A DNA stretch of 64,000 nucleotides. Source: Chloroflexota bacterium (GTDB lineage: Bacteria; Chloroflexota; Anaerolineae; SpSt-313). Positions within the stretch are counted from its first letter, which is position 1. Each line of letters begins with the position of its first letter. A program made the position numbers and the translations under genes. The DNA is taken from contig JAKPJZ010000168.1 of the NCBI GenBank assembly GCA_029553955.1, positions 26,250 through 90,249 of the forward strand, in the 5' to 3' direction. Under the pieces are notes generated by a model that had not been told where the DNA came from, did not search any database, and saw only the letters and a list, made by a program, of their open reading frames with translations. This document shows, one piece after another, positions 40,254 to 49,357 of the stretch.

Positions 40254-41342
40254 CTACTGCGGGCAGGTGAGCAGGTTGCCGCTCTCCTTATCGTAGAGGT
40301 TCAGGCTTACCGGGTCGAAGCACAGCCAGATGTGATCGTCCATCTTGATCTTGCTGATGCCGCTCACCTTGACGAGCACCTCGGTGCCCCGCAGGCGCGC
40401 CATGATCGTCGAATCGGCCCCCGACGGCAAGACAGAGTAGGCGACAAACTCGATCGCCCCGGGCACGGGTTCCGTCGAGATGGCGATATCTTCTGGGCGC
40501 ACGGCCACGACGACCCGGCCGGCCACGCCACGGCAGTCAACCGTCACCTGGAACGCGCCCAAGTCGACGGCATCGTGACCATTGGCCACGCCCTCCAGCA
40601 GGTTCACCTTGGGGTTGCCGATGAAATCGGCCACGAACAGGTTGGCCGGGTAGCGGTAGATGCACTCGGGCGTGTCCAGTTGCTGCAACACGCCCTCCTT
40701 CATCACCGCGATCTGGCTCGACATCGTCAAGGCTTCCACCTGGTCGTGGGTAACGTAGATCGTCGTCGCCCCGGCCACGTGGTGCAGGCGCTTGAGCTCG
40801 GCGCGCATATCCATGCGCAGGCGGGCGTCGAGGTTCGAGAGCGGCTCATCCATCAAGAAGACCTTGGGGCGGTAGGCCAGCATGCGCGCCAGGGCGATGC
40901 GCTGCTGCTGGCCGCCGCTCATCTCGCGCGGGTAGCGATCGGCATAGCCCTCCATCTGCACCTCGGCCAGCGACTGCTCGATGCGCTGCCTGATCTCGGC
41001 CTTGGGCAGTTTCTGGATCTCGAGTGCAAAGGCCATGTTGTCATAGACCTTCATGTGCGGCCAGAGGGCATAGTTCTGGAAGACCAGGCCCAGGTCGCGC
41101 TTGCCCGCCGGCAGCGAGATGCCCTTGGGGTGCGAGAACACCAGCTTGTCGCCGATATAGATCTCGCCGCCGTCGGGGTCCTCCAGGCCGGCCACGCAGC
41201 GCAAGAGGGTCGTCTTGCCGCACCCCGATGGGCCCAGGAGGGTCAAGAAGGCGCCCGGTTCGATGACCAGGCTGACGTCGTTCACCGCGACGACATCGCC
41301 GAAACGCTTGGTCAGGTTCTTGATGACGATGGTTGTGCCCAT
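40254..41342 (-). CDS. ABC-transporter ATPase 1 (PotA/FbpC type)
   Basis: 362 residues. Walker A is GPSGCGKTT (about 37-45), Q-loop FQNYALWPHM, signature EMSGGQQQRIALARML, Walker B VFLMDEPLSNLD, and H-loop YVTHDQVEALTM. A C-terminal TOBE-type regulatory domain contains VAVRPEDIAISTEPVPG and LNLYDKESGNLL. It powers import with the fused permease encoded 12 bp upstream. The 115-bp gap to the receptor gene holds no evident structure. It is paralogous to 45666-46760, which ends in the same LYDKESGDL wording. Confidence 0.95.
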   Translation of the reverse strand: MGTTIVIKNLTKRFGDVVAVNDVSLVIEPGAFLTLLGPSGCGKTTLLRCVAGLEDPDGGEIYIGDKLVFSHPKGISLPAGKRDLGLVFQNYALWPHMKVYDNMAFALEIQKLPKAEIRQRIEQSLAEVQMEGYADRYPREMSGGQQQRIALARMLAYRPKVFLMDEPLSNLDARLRMDMRAELKRLHHVAGATTIYVTHDQVEALTMSSQIAVMKEGVLQQLDTPECIYRYPANLFVADFIGNPKVNLLEGVANGHDAVDLGAFQVTVDCRGVAGRVVVAVRPEDIAISTEPVPGAIEFVAYSVLPSGADSTIMARLRGTEVLVKVSGISKIKMDDHIWLCFDPVSLNLYDKESGNLLTCPQ

Positions 41343-41354
41343 GGTTTCCTCTTC

Positions 41355-43190
41355 CTACATCCCCAGGCCTTTTTTGAGGGCCCCGCCTCGGAACCGGCTG
41401 ATGATCGTGTTGCCGATCACGACGATTGCAACCAGGGTGAGCACGACGGCGTTGGCCATCTGGTCGTCGCCATTCTCGATGTAGCGCATGGTCATGCTGG
41501 CCAGCACCTGCGTGGCAGGTGTGACCAGGAGGATGATCAGAGAGAGCTCGCGCATGGTGGTGATGAAGGTCAAAAGAAAGCCCGACACAAAGCCGCTGGA
41601 GGTGAGTGGAAAGATGATGCGCTTGAAGCGCTGCCAGAAACTGGCGCCCACGATCTCGCCGGCTTCCTCCAGCTCGCGGCCCACCTGCAGCATCGCCGCC
41701 ACCCCGCTGCGCTGCGAGTAGGGGATGTGCTTGGCCACCGAGACCAGGACCAGCAGGGCGAAGGTGCCGTATAGGGCGGGCAGCGGCCCGATCGGCTTGG
41801 CGAACATGGCGATATAGACCGCGCCAAAGGCAATGCCCGGCATCACATAGGGGATGAAAGCCATCTGCTCGATCAGCTTTGACAGCCTGGTGCCCCTGCC
41901 CTTGACGATGGCATAGCCGAGGATGACGCCCAGCAAGGCGGTGAAGAAGGCGGTCAGCACCGACAGGCGGATCGAGTTCCAGGCCCCTCGCCAGATCAGC
42001 GGGTCGCGCAGGATGCCCAGCTTGCCATCGGCGATGTTGGGGTTGCTCTGGCCGATCCAGTAGTGCAGGGTCAGGTTGCTCAGGCTATAGTCGCCGGGCC
42101 TCAACATGAACGTGTCGTACGCGAGCAAGCCCAGCGGCAAGACGATGACCAGGACTTGGAAGGTGACGACCACCGCGGTCACAACCCACTTCCAGTTGCG
42201 CAGCTTGGTCTGATGCGCCACAAAGCCCCGGCCGCCGATCGTCTCATAGCTCTTGCGCGTGCCGATCACTTTCTGGTTGATGTAGATCGTGATCATGGCC
42301 ATCAGCATCAAGACGACGGCCAGCACAAAGCCGTCGGCCTGCTCGCCGATGCTGATATTCGAGCGGATCATGGTCGAGATGGTATAGTACCGCACCGGCA
42401 CACCCAAGACGTTGGGGCCGCCAAAGGTGCCCATGACCTTGGAGAAGGTCATGATGAACCCCGACAAGAGCGCCGGCAAGACGAGCGGGAAGGTGATCTT
42501 GCGCAGGATGCGCCAGCGGCTGGCGCCCATCAACTCGCCGGCTTCTTCGAGGTTGGAATCGATCGACATCAGCGCCGCGGCGACGAACAGGAAGAAGAAG
42601 GTGTAGTAGTGCAGCGCACTGCTGACGATGATCGGCAGCGCACCGTACGAGAGCCAGTCGGGCGGGCTCTGCCCCACCAGGAACTCGTAGACCCCAGCGC
42701 TGCCCCCCACCGTGCGGTTCTTGAACATGACCAGCCAGGCCATGGAGATGGTCCACGACGGCATGATGTAGGGCAGCGTGGCCAGGGTGTTGATGATGTT
42801 GCGGCCCGGCATGTCGGTGCGGATCACCAGCCAGGCCATGATCGAGCCGATGATCATCGCCAACAGGGTGGCCCCCGCCGCAGTGACCAACGAATGCTGC
42901 AGCGGCGGGTACATGAGCACCTTGCTGATCGGGCTGGCCAGCATGCGCACCCAATGGTAGGTGGTCAACTCCCCTTCCACGGCACCCCGGATGTGGCGCA
43001 AATCGCCCTCCTGGATGGTGACCGTGGTGGCGACCATGTGGTAGAGGGGCACGATGATCAGGTAGATCATCATGGCCAGCATGATGAGCGCCAGGACGAC
43101 CTTGGCGCTCGTCACCCAGCGGATGAAGCGCCGCCAGGCCGCGAGCAGGCGCAGCGAGAATGGTTCCTGAGCGGTTGCAGGAGCTGCCAT
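41355..43190 (-). CDS. ABC-transporter fused double permease 1 (FbpB/AfuB type)
   Basis: 611 residues containing two MetI-like permease domains in one chain, with about twelve membrane segments. Each half has an EAA-type coupling loop: NLEEAGELMGASRWRILRKI (first) and ELEEAGEIVGASFWQRFKRI (second). This fused layout is characteristic of ferric, hexose-phosphate and aminoethylphosphonate importers. It is the first structural gene after the RpiR regulator, which ends 15 bp upstream, and is followed by the ATPase gene after 12 bp. Confidence 0.93.
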   Translation of the reverse strand: MAAPATAQEPFSLRLLAAWRRFIRWVTSAKVVLALIMLAMMIYLIIVPLYHMVATTVTIQEGDLRHIRGAVEGELTTYHWVRMLASPISKVLMYPPLQHSLVTAAGATLLAMIIGSIMAWLVIRTDMPGRNIINTLATLPYIMPSWTISMAWLVMFKNRTVGGSAGVYEFLVGQSPPDWLSYGALPIIVSSALHYYTFFFLFVAAALMSIDSNLEEAGELMGASRWRILRKITFPLVLPALLSGFIMTFSKVMGTFGGPNVLGVPVRYYTISTMIRSNISIGEQADGFVLAVVLMLMAMITIYINQKVIGTRKSYETIGGRGFVAHQTKLRNWKWVVTAVVVTFQVLVIVLPLGLLAYDTFMLRPGDYSLSNLTLHYWIGQSNPNIADGKLGILRDPLIWRGAWNSIRLSVLTAFFTALLGVILGYAIVKGRGTRLSKLIEQMAFIPYVMPGIAFGAVYIAMFAKPIGPLPALYGTFALLVLVSVAKHIPYSQRSGVAAMLQVGRELEEAGEIVGASFWQRFKRIIFPLTSSGFVSGFLLTFITTMRELSLIILLVTPATQVLASMTMRYIENGDDQMANAVVLTLVAIVVIGNTIISRFRGGALKKGLGM

Positions 43191-43205
43191 AGCTGTTCTC
43201 CCATG

Positions 43206-44063
43206 TCAGTCCACAAAACCCAGCTTGCCGCGAATCTCATCCAACCGGTTCAAGGTGGCCATCGAGCGGCCCTCGTTGCCCCTGGCCACCGCCAGCATCA
43301 ACGCCTGGCTGATGGCCAGGGGCACAGTCAGCGAATGAAAAGCCATGACGGGGCCCCGGCGCGCCTCCAAGACGACATCCACCGTATCCTTCAGCGGCGG
43401 GGGCGGAGCATCGGTCAGCAGGATCACTTTGCAGCCCAGGCTACGGGCATAGGCCAGCACGGCCTCCGACACGCGCGAGATGCGGTGAAACAGCAGCGCC
43501 AGGAACACATCGTCGGGCGTGAGCGAGACCAGCTTCTCACAAACCTCGCGGCCCGTCCGCGTGACCGGCACCACCTCCATGCCAAAGCGCCGCAGGCGGT
43601 GCTCGTAGAGATCGGCCAGGATCTTGGAGCCGCTGAGGCTGTAGACAAAGAGGCGCTGGCCGCCGCAGATCAGCCGCACCGCCTCGTCGAAGGCCGGCCG
43701 CGAGACGGTGCGCAGCGCGTCGGTGAGGTACTGGATCTCCATGCCGATGACCTGCTCGAGTGGGTCGGCATCGGGGCTCAGCTCGGCCAGGCGCTTGCGC
43801 AGTTGAGCGCCATGGTCCACCTTGGCCACAAACAGCTCTTGCAGGTGCTGGCGCAGCTCGGGGAAGCCAGAGAACCCCAGCGACTGGGCGAAGCGGACCA
43901 CCGTGGCCTCGCTGATCTCCAGCCGCTGGGCCAGCTCGGCCGCGGAGATAAAGGCCACCTGGTCATAGTCGGCCAGCACATAGGAGGCGATGCGTTGCTC
44001 GCTCCTGGTCAAGCTCGGGTAACGCTCCTCCAACTGCTGCCGAAAGGCCTCCAACCTGTCCAT
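43206..44063 (-). CDS. RpiR-family regulator 1 (HTH plus SIS domain)
   Basis: 285 residues. The N-terminal HTH_6 domain has YPSLTRSEQRIASYVLADYD and LAQRLEISEATVVRFAQSLG. The C-terminal SIS domain (about 110-260) binds phosphosugars in this family: RLFVYSLSGSKILADLYEHR, VFLALLFHRISRVSEAVLAY, CKVILLTDAPPPPLKDTVDV. It heads cassette 1 behind a strong promoter, consistent with autoregulation and an inducer that is a phosphorylated sugar or related organophosphate. Paralogue of 50394-51272. Confidence 0.92.
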   Translation of the reverse strand: MDRLEAFRQQLEERYPSLTRSEQRIASYVLADYDQVAFISAAELAQRLEISEATVVRFAQSLGFSGFPELRQHLQELFVAKVDHGAQLRKRLAELSPDADPLEQVIGMEIQYLTDALRTVSRPAFDEAVRLICGGQRLFVYSLSGSKILADLYEHRLRRFGMEVVPVTRTGREVCEKLVSLTPDDVFLALLFHRISRVSEAVLAYARSLGCKVILLTDAPPPPLKDTVDVVLEARRGPVMAFHSLTVPLAISQALMLAVARGNEGRSMATLNRLDEIRGKLGFVD

Positions 44064-44104
44064 CGCGCAGAGTCCCTCTCGCGATCAGAATGCCGATATG
44101 TACG

Positions 44105-44133
44105 ATTATACTACATTTGACAAGGAAATGCAA
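44105..44133 (-). promoter_or_regulatory. Promoter of cassette 1 (rpiR1)
   Basis: Minus strand: TTGCAT (plus ATGCAA at 44128-44133), 17 bp, TATAAT (plus ATTATA at 44105-44110). It has the same -35, spacing and -10 as the cassette 2 promoter at 51372. Confidence 0.72.
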
Positions 44134-44156
44134 GCCCACTTTCATTCGTGTTCTCC

Positions 44157-44234
44157 GTTCTTGCGGCATAAGGCGGAGCGCCGTGCCGCCCCTGCGTAGG
44201 GATGGCACGGCGCTCCGCCTTATGCCGCAAGAAC
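44157..44234. repeat. 78-bp inverted repeat between the two cassettes
   Basis: 31-bp arms (44157-44187 / 44204-44234; GTTCTTGCGGCATAAGGCGG...) with one peripheral mismatch beyond the ends and a 16-base loop. It lies after the cassette 2 receptor stop and before the cassette 1 promoter. Confidence 0.92.
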
Positions 44235-44249
44235 CGGGGTAGGAGAGCT

Positions 44250-45545
44250 CTACTGCGCCAGGTTGGCGACCCAGAAATCGCGCACCTGGATGGCGTTCTC
44301 ATAGACCCAGGTCGGGTCGTTGGTCCACACCTTGCCCTGGAACTCGGACCACGGCTTGGCGCCCTTGGGCGGCACAGCATCTTCGCGGATGGGATAGTCA
44401 CCGGGGACATAGAACGGCGTAAAACCCATGCCGCCTTTTTCGTCGCCCAGCATCCAGCGGATCAGCAGCTTGGCCGCGTTGGGGTGTTGGGCCTGGTTGG
44501 CGACGGCGAGGCTCGTCTCCTCGGTCACGGCAAAGGTCGGCGCCATGCCCCACATCACGTCGAAAGCGATCTCGCCCTTTTGAGCGTTGCGGATCTTGGA
44601 GTAGGAGGTAAAGCCGATGGGCGGGTTCTTCTGGCCCAGGGTGCCGACCGCGGTCGCGGCGTCACCGCTCGAAGAAGTCAGCGACACATCGTTCTTGAGC
44701 AGGTCCTTGATCCACTGGTAGCCAGCGTTGGGCACGCCGGCGTCCAACTGGATGGGCTTGCCGAACGCTTCCTCGTAGGCCTTGGCCATGGCGTCGCTGT
44801 TCTGCACGATGGCCGTCAGCCCCATCAAGCCCATGGCGACCTTTTGCGGGTCGGGGTACACGACCCGGCCCTTCCACTCGGGCTTGGTATAGTCCCAGAG
44901 ATTCTTGACCGGTGGCTCCTTGAAGACTTCGTTGTTGTAGATGAACACCGTCAGGGCGTAGCGATGCCGGAGCAGCGGCTCCAACACCTGCTTGTCGGCC
45001 AGCGGCACTATCTCGTCGGGATAAAAGTTCCACAGCAGTTTGGTCGGCGGGTTGAGCATCTCGTTGACCAGGGTAGCATAGTCGCCACAGAGGACGACAT
45101 CGGCGTTGTAGACGCCTGCCTGCTGTTCCTTCTGCAGCTTGGTGATCAGATCGACGGTCGAGATGTCATAGCCCTCCAGGGTGATGCCCGGATAGGCCTC
45201 TTCGAAAGTCTTCTTGATATCGACCCAGCGCGACGAGTTGGAGTAGAGGACGACCTTGCCCTCCTTCTTGGCTGCCGCTTCGATGGCGGCCCAGTCCTGC
45301 GCCTTGGGCGCGTAGGGCCCCAACTCGGCGGCCTTGGCCCAGGCCTTCTGGGCGTCGGTCAATCCCTCCAGCCCCGCCGGCTCGGCCGGAGGCTGCGGCG
45401 CGGGGGCGGCCGTCGGCTTGGTCTCGACAGCCGTCGTTGGCTGGGTCTGAGGCGCGGCCGTCGGCGCAGGGGCTGGAGTGCAGGCCGCCAGCATCAGGCT
45501 CGCGATCATGACCACGGTCAGGATCTTGACTAGCTTCCTAGGCAT
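44250..45545 (-). CDS. ABC-transporter solute-binding lipoprotein 2 (AfuA/FbpA/PhnS type)
   Basis: 431 residues. The lipobox is IASLMLAAC, the linker is rich in Ala/Pro/Thr, and the solute-binding domain begins YAPKAQDWAAIEAAAKKEGK and continues VVLYSNSSRWVDIKKTFEEA and YPGITLEGYDIST. It shares the opening and NSSR segment almost verbatim with receptor 1 but diverges in the ligand-contacting middle (FYPDEIVPLADKQVLEPLLR), so the two probably take related but different solutes. GGAGGAG precedes the ATG. It is the last gene of cassette 2. Confidence 0.88.
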   Translation of the reverse strand: MPRKLVKILTVVMIASLMLAACTPAPAPTAAPQTQPTTAVETKPTAAPAPQPPAEPAGLEGLTDAQKAWAKAAELGPYAPKAQDWAAIEAAAKKEGKVVLYSNSSRWVDIKKTFEEAYPGITLEGYDISTVDLITKLQKEQQAGVYNADVVLCGDYATLVNEMLNPPTKLLWNFYPDEIVPLADKQVLEPLLRHRYALTVFIYNNEVFKEPPVKNLWDYTKPEWKGRVVYPDPQKVAMGLMGLTAIVQNSDAMAKAYEEAFGKPIQLDAGVPNAGYQWIKDLLKNDVSLTSSSGDAATAVGTLGQKNPPIGFTSYSKIRNAQKGEIAFDVMWGMAPTFAVTEETSLAVANQAQHPNAAKLLIRWMLGDEKGGMGFTPFYVPGDYPIREDAVPPKGAKPWSEFQGKVWTNDPTWVYENAIQVRDFWVANLAQ

Positions 45546-45665
45546 CGGGCTCCTCCATCATGTGCACTCAAAGGCGAATCCATTGCCGCTCGACAGGACA
45601 AGATCGATCCCACCACCCCCCTTCCTGCCTGGTCGATTCGTACACGGCAAGAGCCGGTACAGTGA

Positions 45666-46760
45666 TCAGGCGCTTGCCGGGATCAGGTCGCCGCTCTCCT
45701 TGTCGTACAGGTTGATATTGCTGGAGTCGAACGTCACCCAGATCGGGGCGTCCATCTCGATGTTGATCGGGCGTGTCTCCTTGACCGTCAGCATCTGGTT
45801 GCCACGCCTCACATTGACCACCATCTCCGAGCCGGCGGGGAGGACCGAGTAGACCTCGAACTCGGTGCCGCCAGGCACCGGCTCGAGCGCGAGGTGGACG
45901 TCTTCGGGCCGGATGGCCACCACAACCGGCCCCCTGGCCTGGGCAGGGATGCCCGCGATCTCGCAGCCGGCCAGCGTCACCGCTGTGGTGCCGTTTTCCT
46001 GCGTGGCCGTGCCCTCAATCAGGTTCACCTTGGGGTTGCCGATAAAGTCGGCGACGAACAGACTGGCCGGGCAGCGGTAGACCTGCTTGGGCGCATCCAA
46101 CTGGCACAGCCGGCCCTGGCGCAGCACGGCGATGTGCGTCGACATGGTCAGCGCTTCGATCTGGTCGTGCGTGACATAGATGGCCGTCGCGCCGGCATCG
46201 CGGTGCAGCCGCTTGAGCTCCGAGCGCATGTCCATGCGCAGGCGGGCGTCGAGGTTCGAGAGTGGCTCGTCGAGCAGAAAGATGCCCGGCTTGGGCGCGA
46301 GCATGCGAGCCAGCGCCACACGCTGCTGCTGGCCACCGCTCATCTCCTGCGGGTAGCGCTCCTCCATCTCTGCGATCTGCAGGTCGCGCAGAATCTCGCG
46401 CACCCGCTGTCGCACCTGGTCCCTCGGCATCTTGGCGCGCACGAGACCAAAGGCTACGTTCTGGAACACGGTCATATGCGGCCAGAGCGCATAGCTCTGG
46501 AAGACCAGCCCCAGCCCGCGCCTGGCAGGGGGCACAAAGATGCCCTTGTCGCGCGAAAAGACCACCCGGCCGTCGATCAGGATCTCGCCGCTGTCGGGCT
46601 CTTCCAGGCCGGCGATCATGCGCAGGATGGTGGTCTTGCCGCAGCCCGAAGGCCCCAGGAGCGTCAAGAACGCCCCTGGCTCAATGACCAGGTTGAGGCT
46701 GTCGACGGCAGTGACCTGGCCAAAGCGTTTCGTGACGTTGACAAGTTTTATGCTATGCAT
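45666..46760 (-). CDS. ABC-transporter ATPase 2 (PotA/FbpC type)
   Basis: 364 residues. Walker A GPSGCGKTTILRM, Q-loop FQSYALWPHM, signature EMSGGQQQRVALARML, Walker B IFLLDEPLSNLD, H-loop YVTHDQIEALTM, and a C-terminal TOBE-like region with VAIRPEDVHLALEPVPG. It is colinear and highly similar to ATPase 1. It starts 12 bp after the permease stop and is followed by a plain ~120-bp gap to the receptor gene. Confidence 0.95.
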   Translation of the reverse strand: MHSIKLVNVTKRFGQVTAVDSLNLVIEPGAFLTLLGPSGCGKTTILRMIAGLEEPDSGEILIDGRVVFSRDKGIFVPPARRGLGLVFQSYALWPHMTVFQNVAFGLVRAKMPRDQVRQRVREILRDLQIAEMEERYPQEMSGGQQQRVALARMLAPKPGIFLLDEPLSNLDARLRMDMRSELKRLHRDAGATAIYVTHDQIEALTMSTHIAVLRQGRLCQLDAPKQVYRCPASLFVADFIGNPKVNLIEGTATQENGTTAVTLAGCEIAGIPAQARGPVVVAIRPEDVHLALEPVPGGTEFEVYSVLPAGSEMVVNVRRGNQMLTVKETRPINIEMDAPIWVTFDSSNINLYDKESGDLIPASA

Positions 46761-46772
46761 GTCATTCCCTCG

Positions 46773-48593
46773 CTATGCGCCCAAACCCTTGCCGATCTCC
46801 GCCCCAGGGATGCGGCGAACGAGCCATTCGGAGACCAGGATGATGATGACCAGGAAAAGCGTGATTGCATCGCCAGGCTGGTGGTAGCCCTGCTCGGCAT
46901 AGCGGAAGGTCAGCGTGGGCAGGGTACGCGTGGTGGGGGTCACGAGCAGGATGATGAGCGAGAGCTCGCGCATGGTCGTGATAAAAGTCAGCAGAAAGCC
47001 CGATACCACTCCCGACGTGCAGAGTGGCAGGATGACCGACCGGAAGCGGTCGAGCCACGACGAGCCGGCAACGACCGCTGCCTCCTCCAGTTCGCCGCCC
47101 ACCTGCAGCATCGCGGCCGTACCCGATCGCGATGAATAGGGCAGATTCTTGACCACCGAGACCACCACCAGCAGCCAGAAGGTGCCATAGAGCGCCGGAA
47201 GCGGACCCACCGGCTTGGCAAACATCCCCAGGTAGATGGCCCCGAAGGCGATGCTGGGCATTAGGTAGGGAAGAAAGGCTATCTGCTCGATCGCCTTCGC
47301 CAGCAGCGTGCCGCGCCCCTTGACGATGGCATAGCCGAGGAGGATGCCGATGAGCGCGGTCAGGCTGGCGGTCACCGCGGCCAGCGCCACCGTATTCCGC
47401 GTGGAGGCCCACACCTGGCTGCTGCGGAACACGCCCTCGACGCCGTCGGCGATCAGAGGGTTGCTCTCGCCGATCCAAAAGTGCAGCGTCAGGTTTGAGA
47501 GCGAGTAGTCGTTGTTCCGCAGCATCAGCGTCTGGTAGCCCAGGAAGAAGAGCGGTGCGAACACGGCGACGAACAGCACCAGCGCCACCAGGGCCAGCAC
47601 CAGGTATTTGAGGGAGCCCAGCCGCACTGGCGTCGCCGTAAAGCCCTTGCCGGCGATGGTGACAAAGCTCTTGCGCACGCCGATGATGCGCTGATTAATA
47701 TAGATGGTGATGATCGAGATCGAGATGAGCACCAGGCACAGCACAAAGCCATCGGCCTGCAGGCGGCTCTGGATATTGGCGTACAGCGTGGTCGAGAGCA
47801 CGTTGTAGCGCACGGGGTTGCCCAAGAAGGCCGGTGTGCCAAAGCTGCCCATAGCCCGCGCAAAGGTGAGCACAAAGGCCGAGAGGATGGCCGGCATCAC
47901 CAGGGGCAGCGTGATGCGAGTGAGTACGTGCCAGCGGCCCGCGCCCAAGATCTCGCCCGATTCCTCCAGGCGCGCATCCAGCGTGCTCAGCGCGCCCGAC
48001 ACCATCAGGAAGGCAAAGGCGTAGTAATGCAGAGAGAGGGTGATGATGATGGGCAGCGGCCCGTAGGAGAGCCAATCGGGCGGCTGTATGCCCGTGAGGG
48101 CTTGCAGCAGGCCGATCGCGCCCCCCACCCGTTCGTTCTTGAACACGACCGTCCAGGCCAGGGCGATGGTCCAAGAAGGCAGCATGTAGGGGATGATGGC
48201 CAGAGTGGAGATGAGCTTGCGCCCGGGCAGGTCGGTGCGCACGACCAGCCAGGCCAGGAGCGAGCCGAAGCTCAGGGCCAGCGCCGAGACGCCAATCGAA
48301 ATGAGGAGGGTGTTGCGCAATGGCACCCAGAGCATTGCCTGGCTGATCACACTGTTGAACACGCGCTGGAGATGGAAGAGCGTGAACTGGCCTGGGACGA
48401 CCCCGCGCGCCAGGCGCACATCCTCCGGCTGCCAGGTGAGCGCAGTCCGGATCAGGATGTAGAGGGGCGTCATCACGAAGTAGAGCATGGCGACGATGAG
48501 CAGAATGCCCAGAATGACATGGGGGCGAGTGAGCTTGTGCCAAACCCAGCGCCCTGCGGGCACGAGCGAACGAGTCACGTTCATGAGGCTCAT
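46773..48593 (-). CDS. ABC-transporter fused double permease 2
   Basis: 606 residues from ATG 48593, which follows GGAGAGAGACTC; an upstream in-frame start would only add codons from the hairpin region. It has two MetI-like halves with EAA loops (RLEESGEILGAGRWHVLTRI and ELEEAAVVAGSSWLDRFRSV) and about twelve membrane helices. Same order and fusion as permease 1. It is preceded by the two HAD genes, unlike cassette 1 where the HAD genes come last, so gene order was reshuffled after duplication. Confidence 0.93.
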   Translation of the reverse strand: MSLMNVTRSLVPAGRWVWHKLTRPHVILGILLIVAMLYFVMTPLYILIRTALTWQPEDVRLARGVVPGQFTLFHLQRVFNSVISQAMLWVPLRNTLLISIGVSALALSFGSLLAWLVVRTDLPGRKLISTLAIIPYMLPSWTIALAWTVVFKNERVGGAIGLLQALTGIQPPDWLSYGPLPIIITLSLHYYAFAFLMVSGALSTLDARLEESGEILGAGRWHVLTRITLPLVMPAILSAFVLTFARAMGSFGTPAFLGNPVRYNVLSTTLYANIQSRLQADGFVLCLVLISISIITIYINQRIIGVRKSFVTIAGKGFTATPVRLGSLKYLVLALVALVLFVAVFAPLFFLGYQTLMLRNNDYSLSNLTLHFWIGESNPLIADGVEGVFRSSQVWASTRNTVALAAVTASLTALIGILLGYAIVKGRGTLLAKAIEQIAFLPYLMPSIAFGAIYLGMFAKPVGPLPALYGTFWLLVVVSVVKNLPYSSRSGTAAMLQVGGELEEAAVVAGSSWLDRFRSVILPLCTSGVVSGFLLTFITTMRELSLIILLVTPTTRTLPTLTFRYAEQGYHQPGDAITLFLVIIILVSEWLVRRIPGAEIGKGLGA

Positions 48594-48623
48594 GAGTCTC
48601 TCTCCGTTGGCGGCGACGCCGGA

Positions 48624-48663
48624 TGGCAGTTGGGCATGGCCTCGGGCCCATGCCCAACTGCCA
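48624..48663. repeat. 40-bp hairpin between HAD C and permease 2
   Basis: 16-bp perfect arms TGGCAGTTGGGCATGG / CCATGCCCAACTGCCA with an 8-base loop. It sits within the probable operon, 5 bp from the HAD C stop codon, so it may set relative expression of HAD and transporter genes. Confidence 0.85.
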
Positions 48664-48667
48664 GTTG

Positions 48668-49357
48668 TCAGACCACCGACTCTTTCTGACCGTTGCACTG
48701 AAAGATGGGCACGTCGAGCAGGCCCAGGAGCGAACCCACATAGTAGTCGGCCTGGGCATCGGGGTCGTAGTGCACCGCCACGGTCGCCATGCCCACCTGG
48801 CGCGCGCCGGCCAGTTCGCGAGTGTCGTGGCCCACAAAGGCCGCCTGGTCCGCCGTCAGCCCGCTCTGCTCGAGCGCATTGCGGTAGATGGCCGGGTCGG
48901 GCTTGTGCACGCCAAGCTCGGTGGAGCAGGCCACGATGTCAAAGAGGTCCGCAACGCCCACCCTGGCCAGCCAACCCATCTTGCGCTCCAGCGAGTACAT
49001 GGTGTCGGTGATCACGCCCAGGGTGAAGCTGCGTGCCTTGAGGCCGGTGAGCGCTTGGCGGCCGCCGGGCAGGGCGTGCACCTGATCGCTATGCGCCACG
49101 ATGGCCCGCACGGCCTCAGGCCGCTCGCCGGCCGCGGCCATGCCGCGCCGCTCCAGGAAGCCGTCCCAGTAATCCTCGGGGGTGATGTCGCCGCTCATCG
49201 CCGCGCGCTCGGCGGGGCCGCGCTCGTGGCGCTCCCCCTCGGCCGTGTCTACTGCGTAGCCCCGCTCTGCGAGCAGGCGCAGCGCAAAGGCGCGCGTCGA
49301 TTCCTGGCGGTCATAGAACACACCGGCGGCGTCGAAAAAGATGCCCCTAATCACCAT
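48668..49357 (-). CDS. HAD-superfamily hydrolase C (cassette 2)
   Basis: 229 residues from ATG 49357 (GAGGAGGAG upstream). Motif I is GIFFDAAGVFY (Asp nucleophile, Ala at +2), motif II LGVITDTMYSLE, Lys motif ELGVHKPDPAIYRNA, motif IV FVGHDTRELAGAR. It is full-length paralogous to HAD A of cassette 1, down to the C-terminal QADYYVGSLLGLLDVPIF. Its start overlaps the end of HAD D by 11 bases, indicating coupling. The absence of the second Asp is shared with the other three HADs of the island. Confidence 0.83.
   Translation of the reverse strand: MVIRGIFFDAAGVFYDRQESTRAFALRLLAERGYAVDTAEGERHERGPAERAAMSGDITPEDYWDGFLERRGMAAAGERPEAVRAIVAHSDQVHALPGGRQALTGLKARSFTLGVITDTMYSLERKMGWLARVGVADLFDIVACSTELGVHKPDPAIYRNALEQSGLTADQAAFVGHDTRELAGARQVGMATVAVHYDPDAQADYYVGSLLGLLDVPIFQCNGQKESVV

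Noticed and set aside
38876..43190. Ferric-iron importer annotation for the two ABC systems
   Set aside because: The receptors lack an evident iron-binding Tyr pair, and the operons carry RpiR/SIS regulators and HAD enzymes instead of iron genes. Phosphorylated solutes fit better, although iron is not formally excluded.
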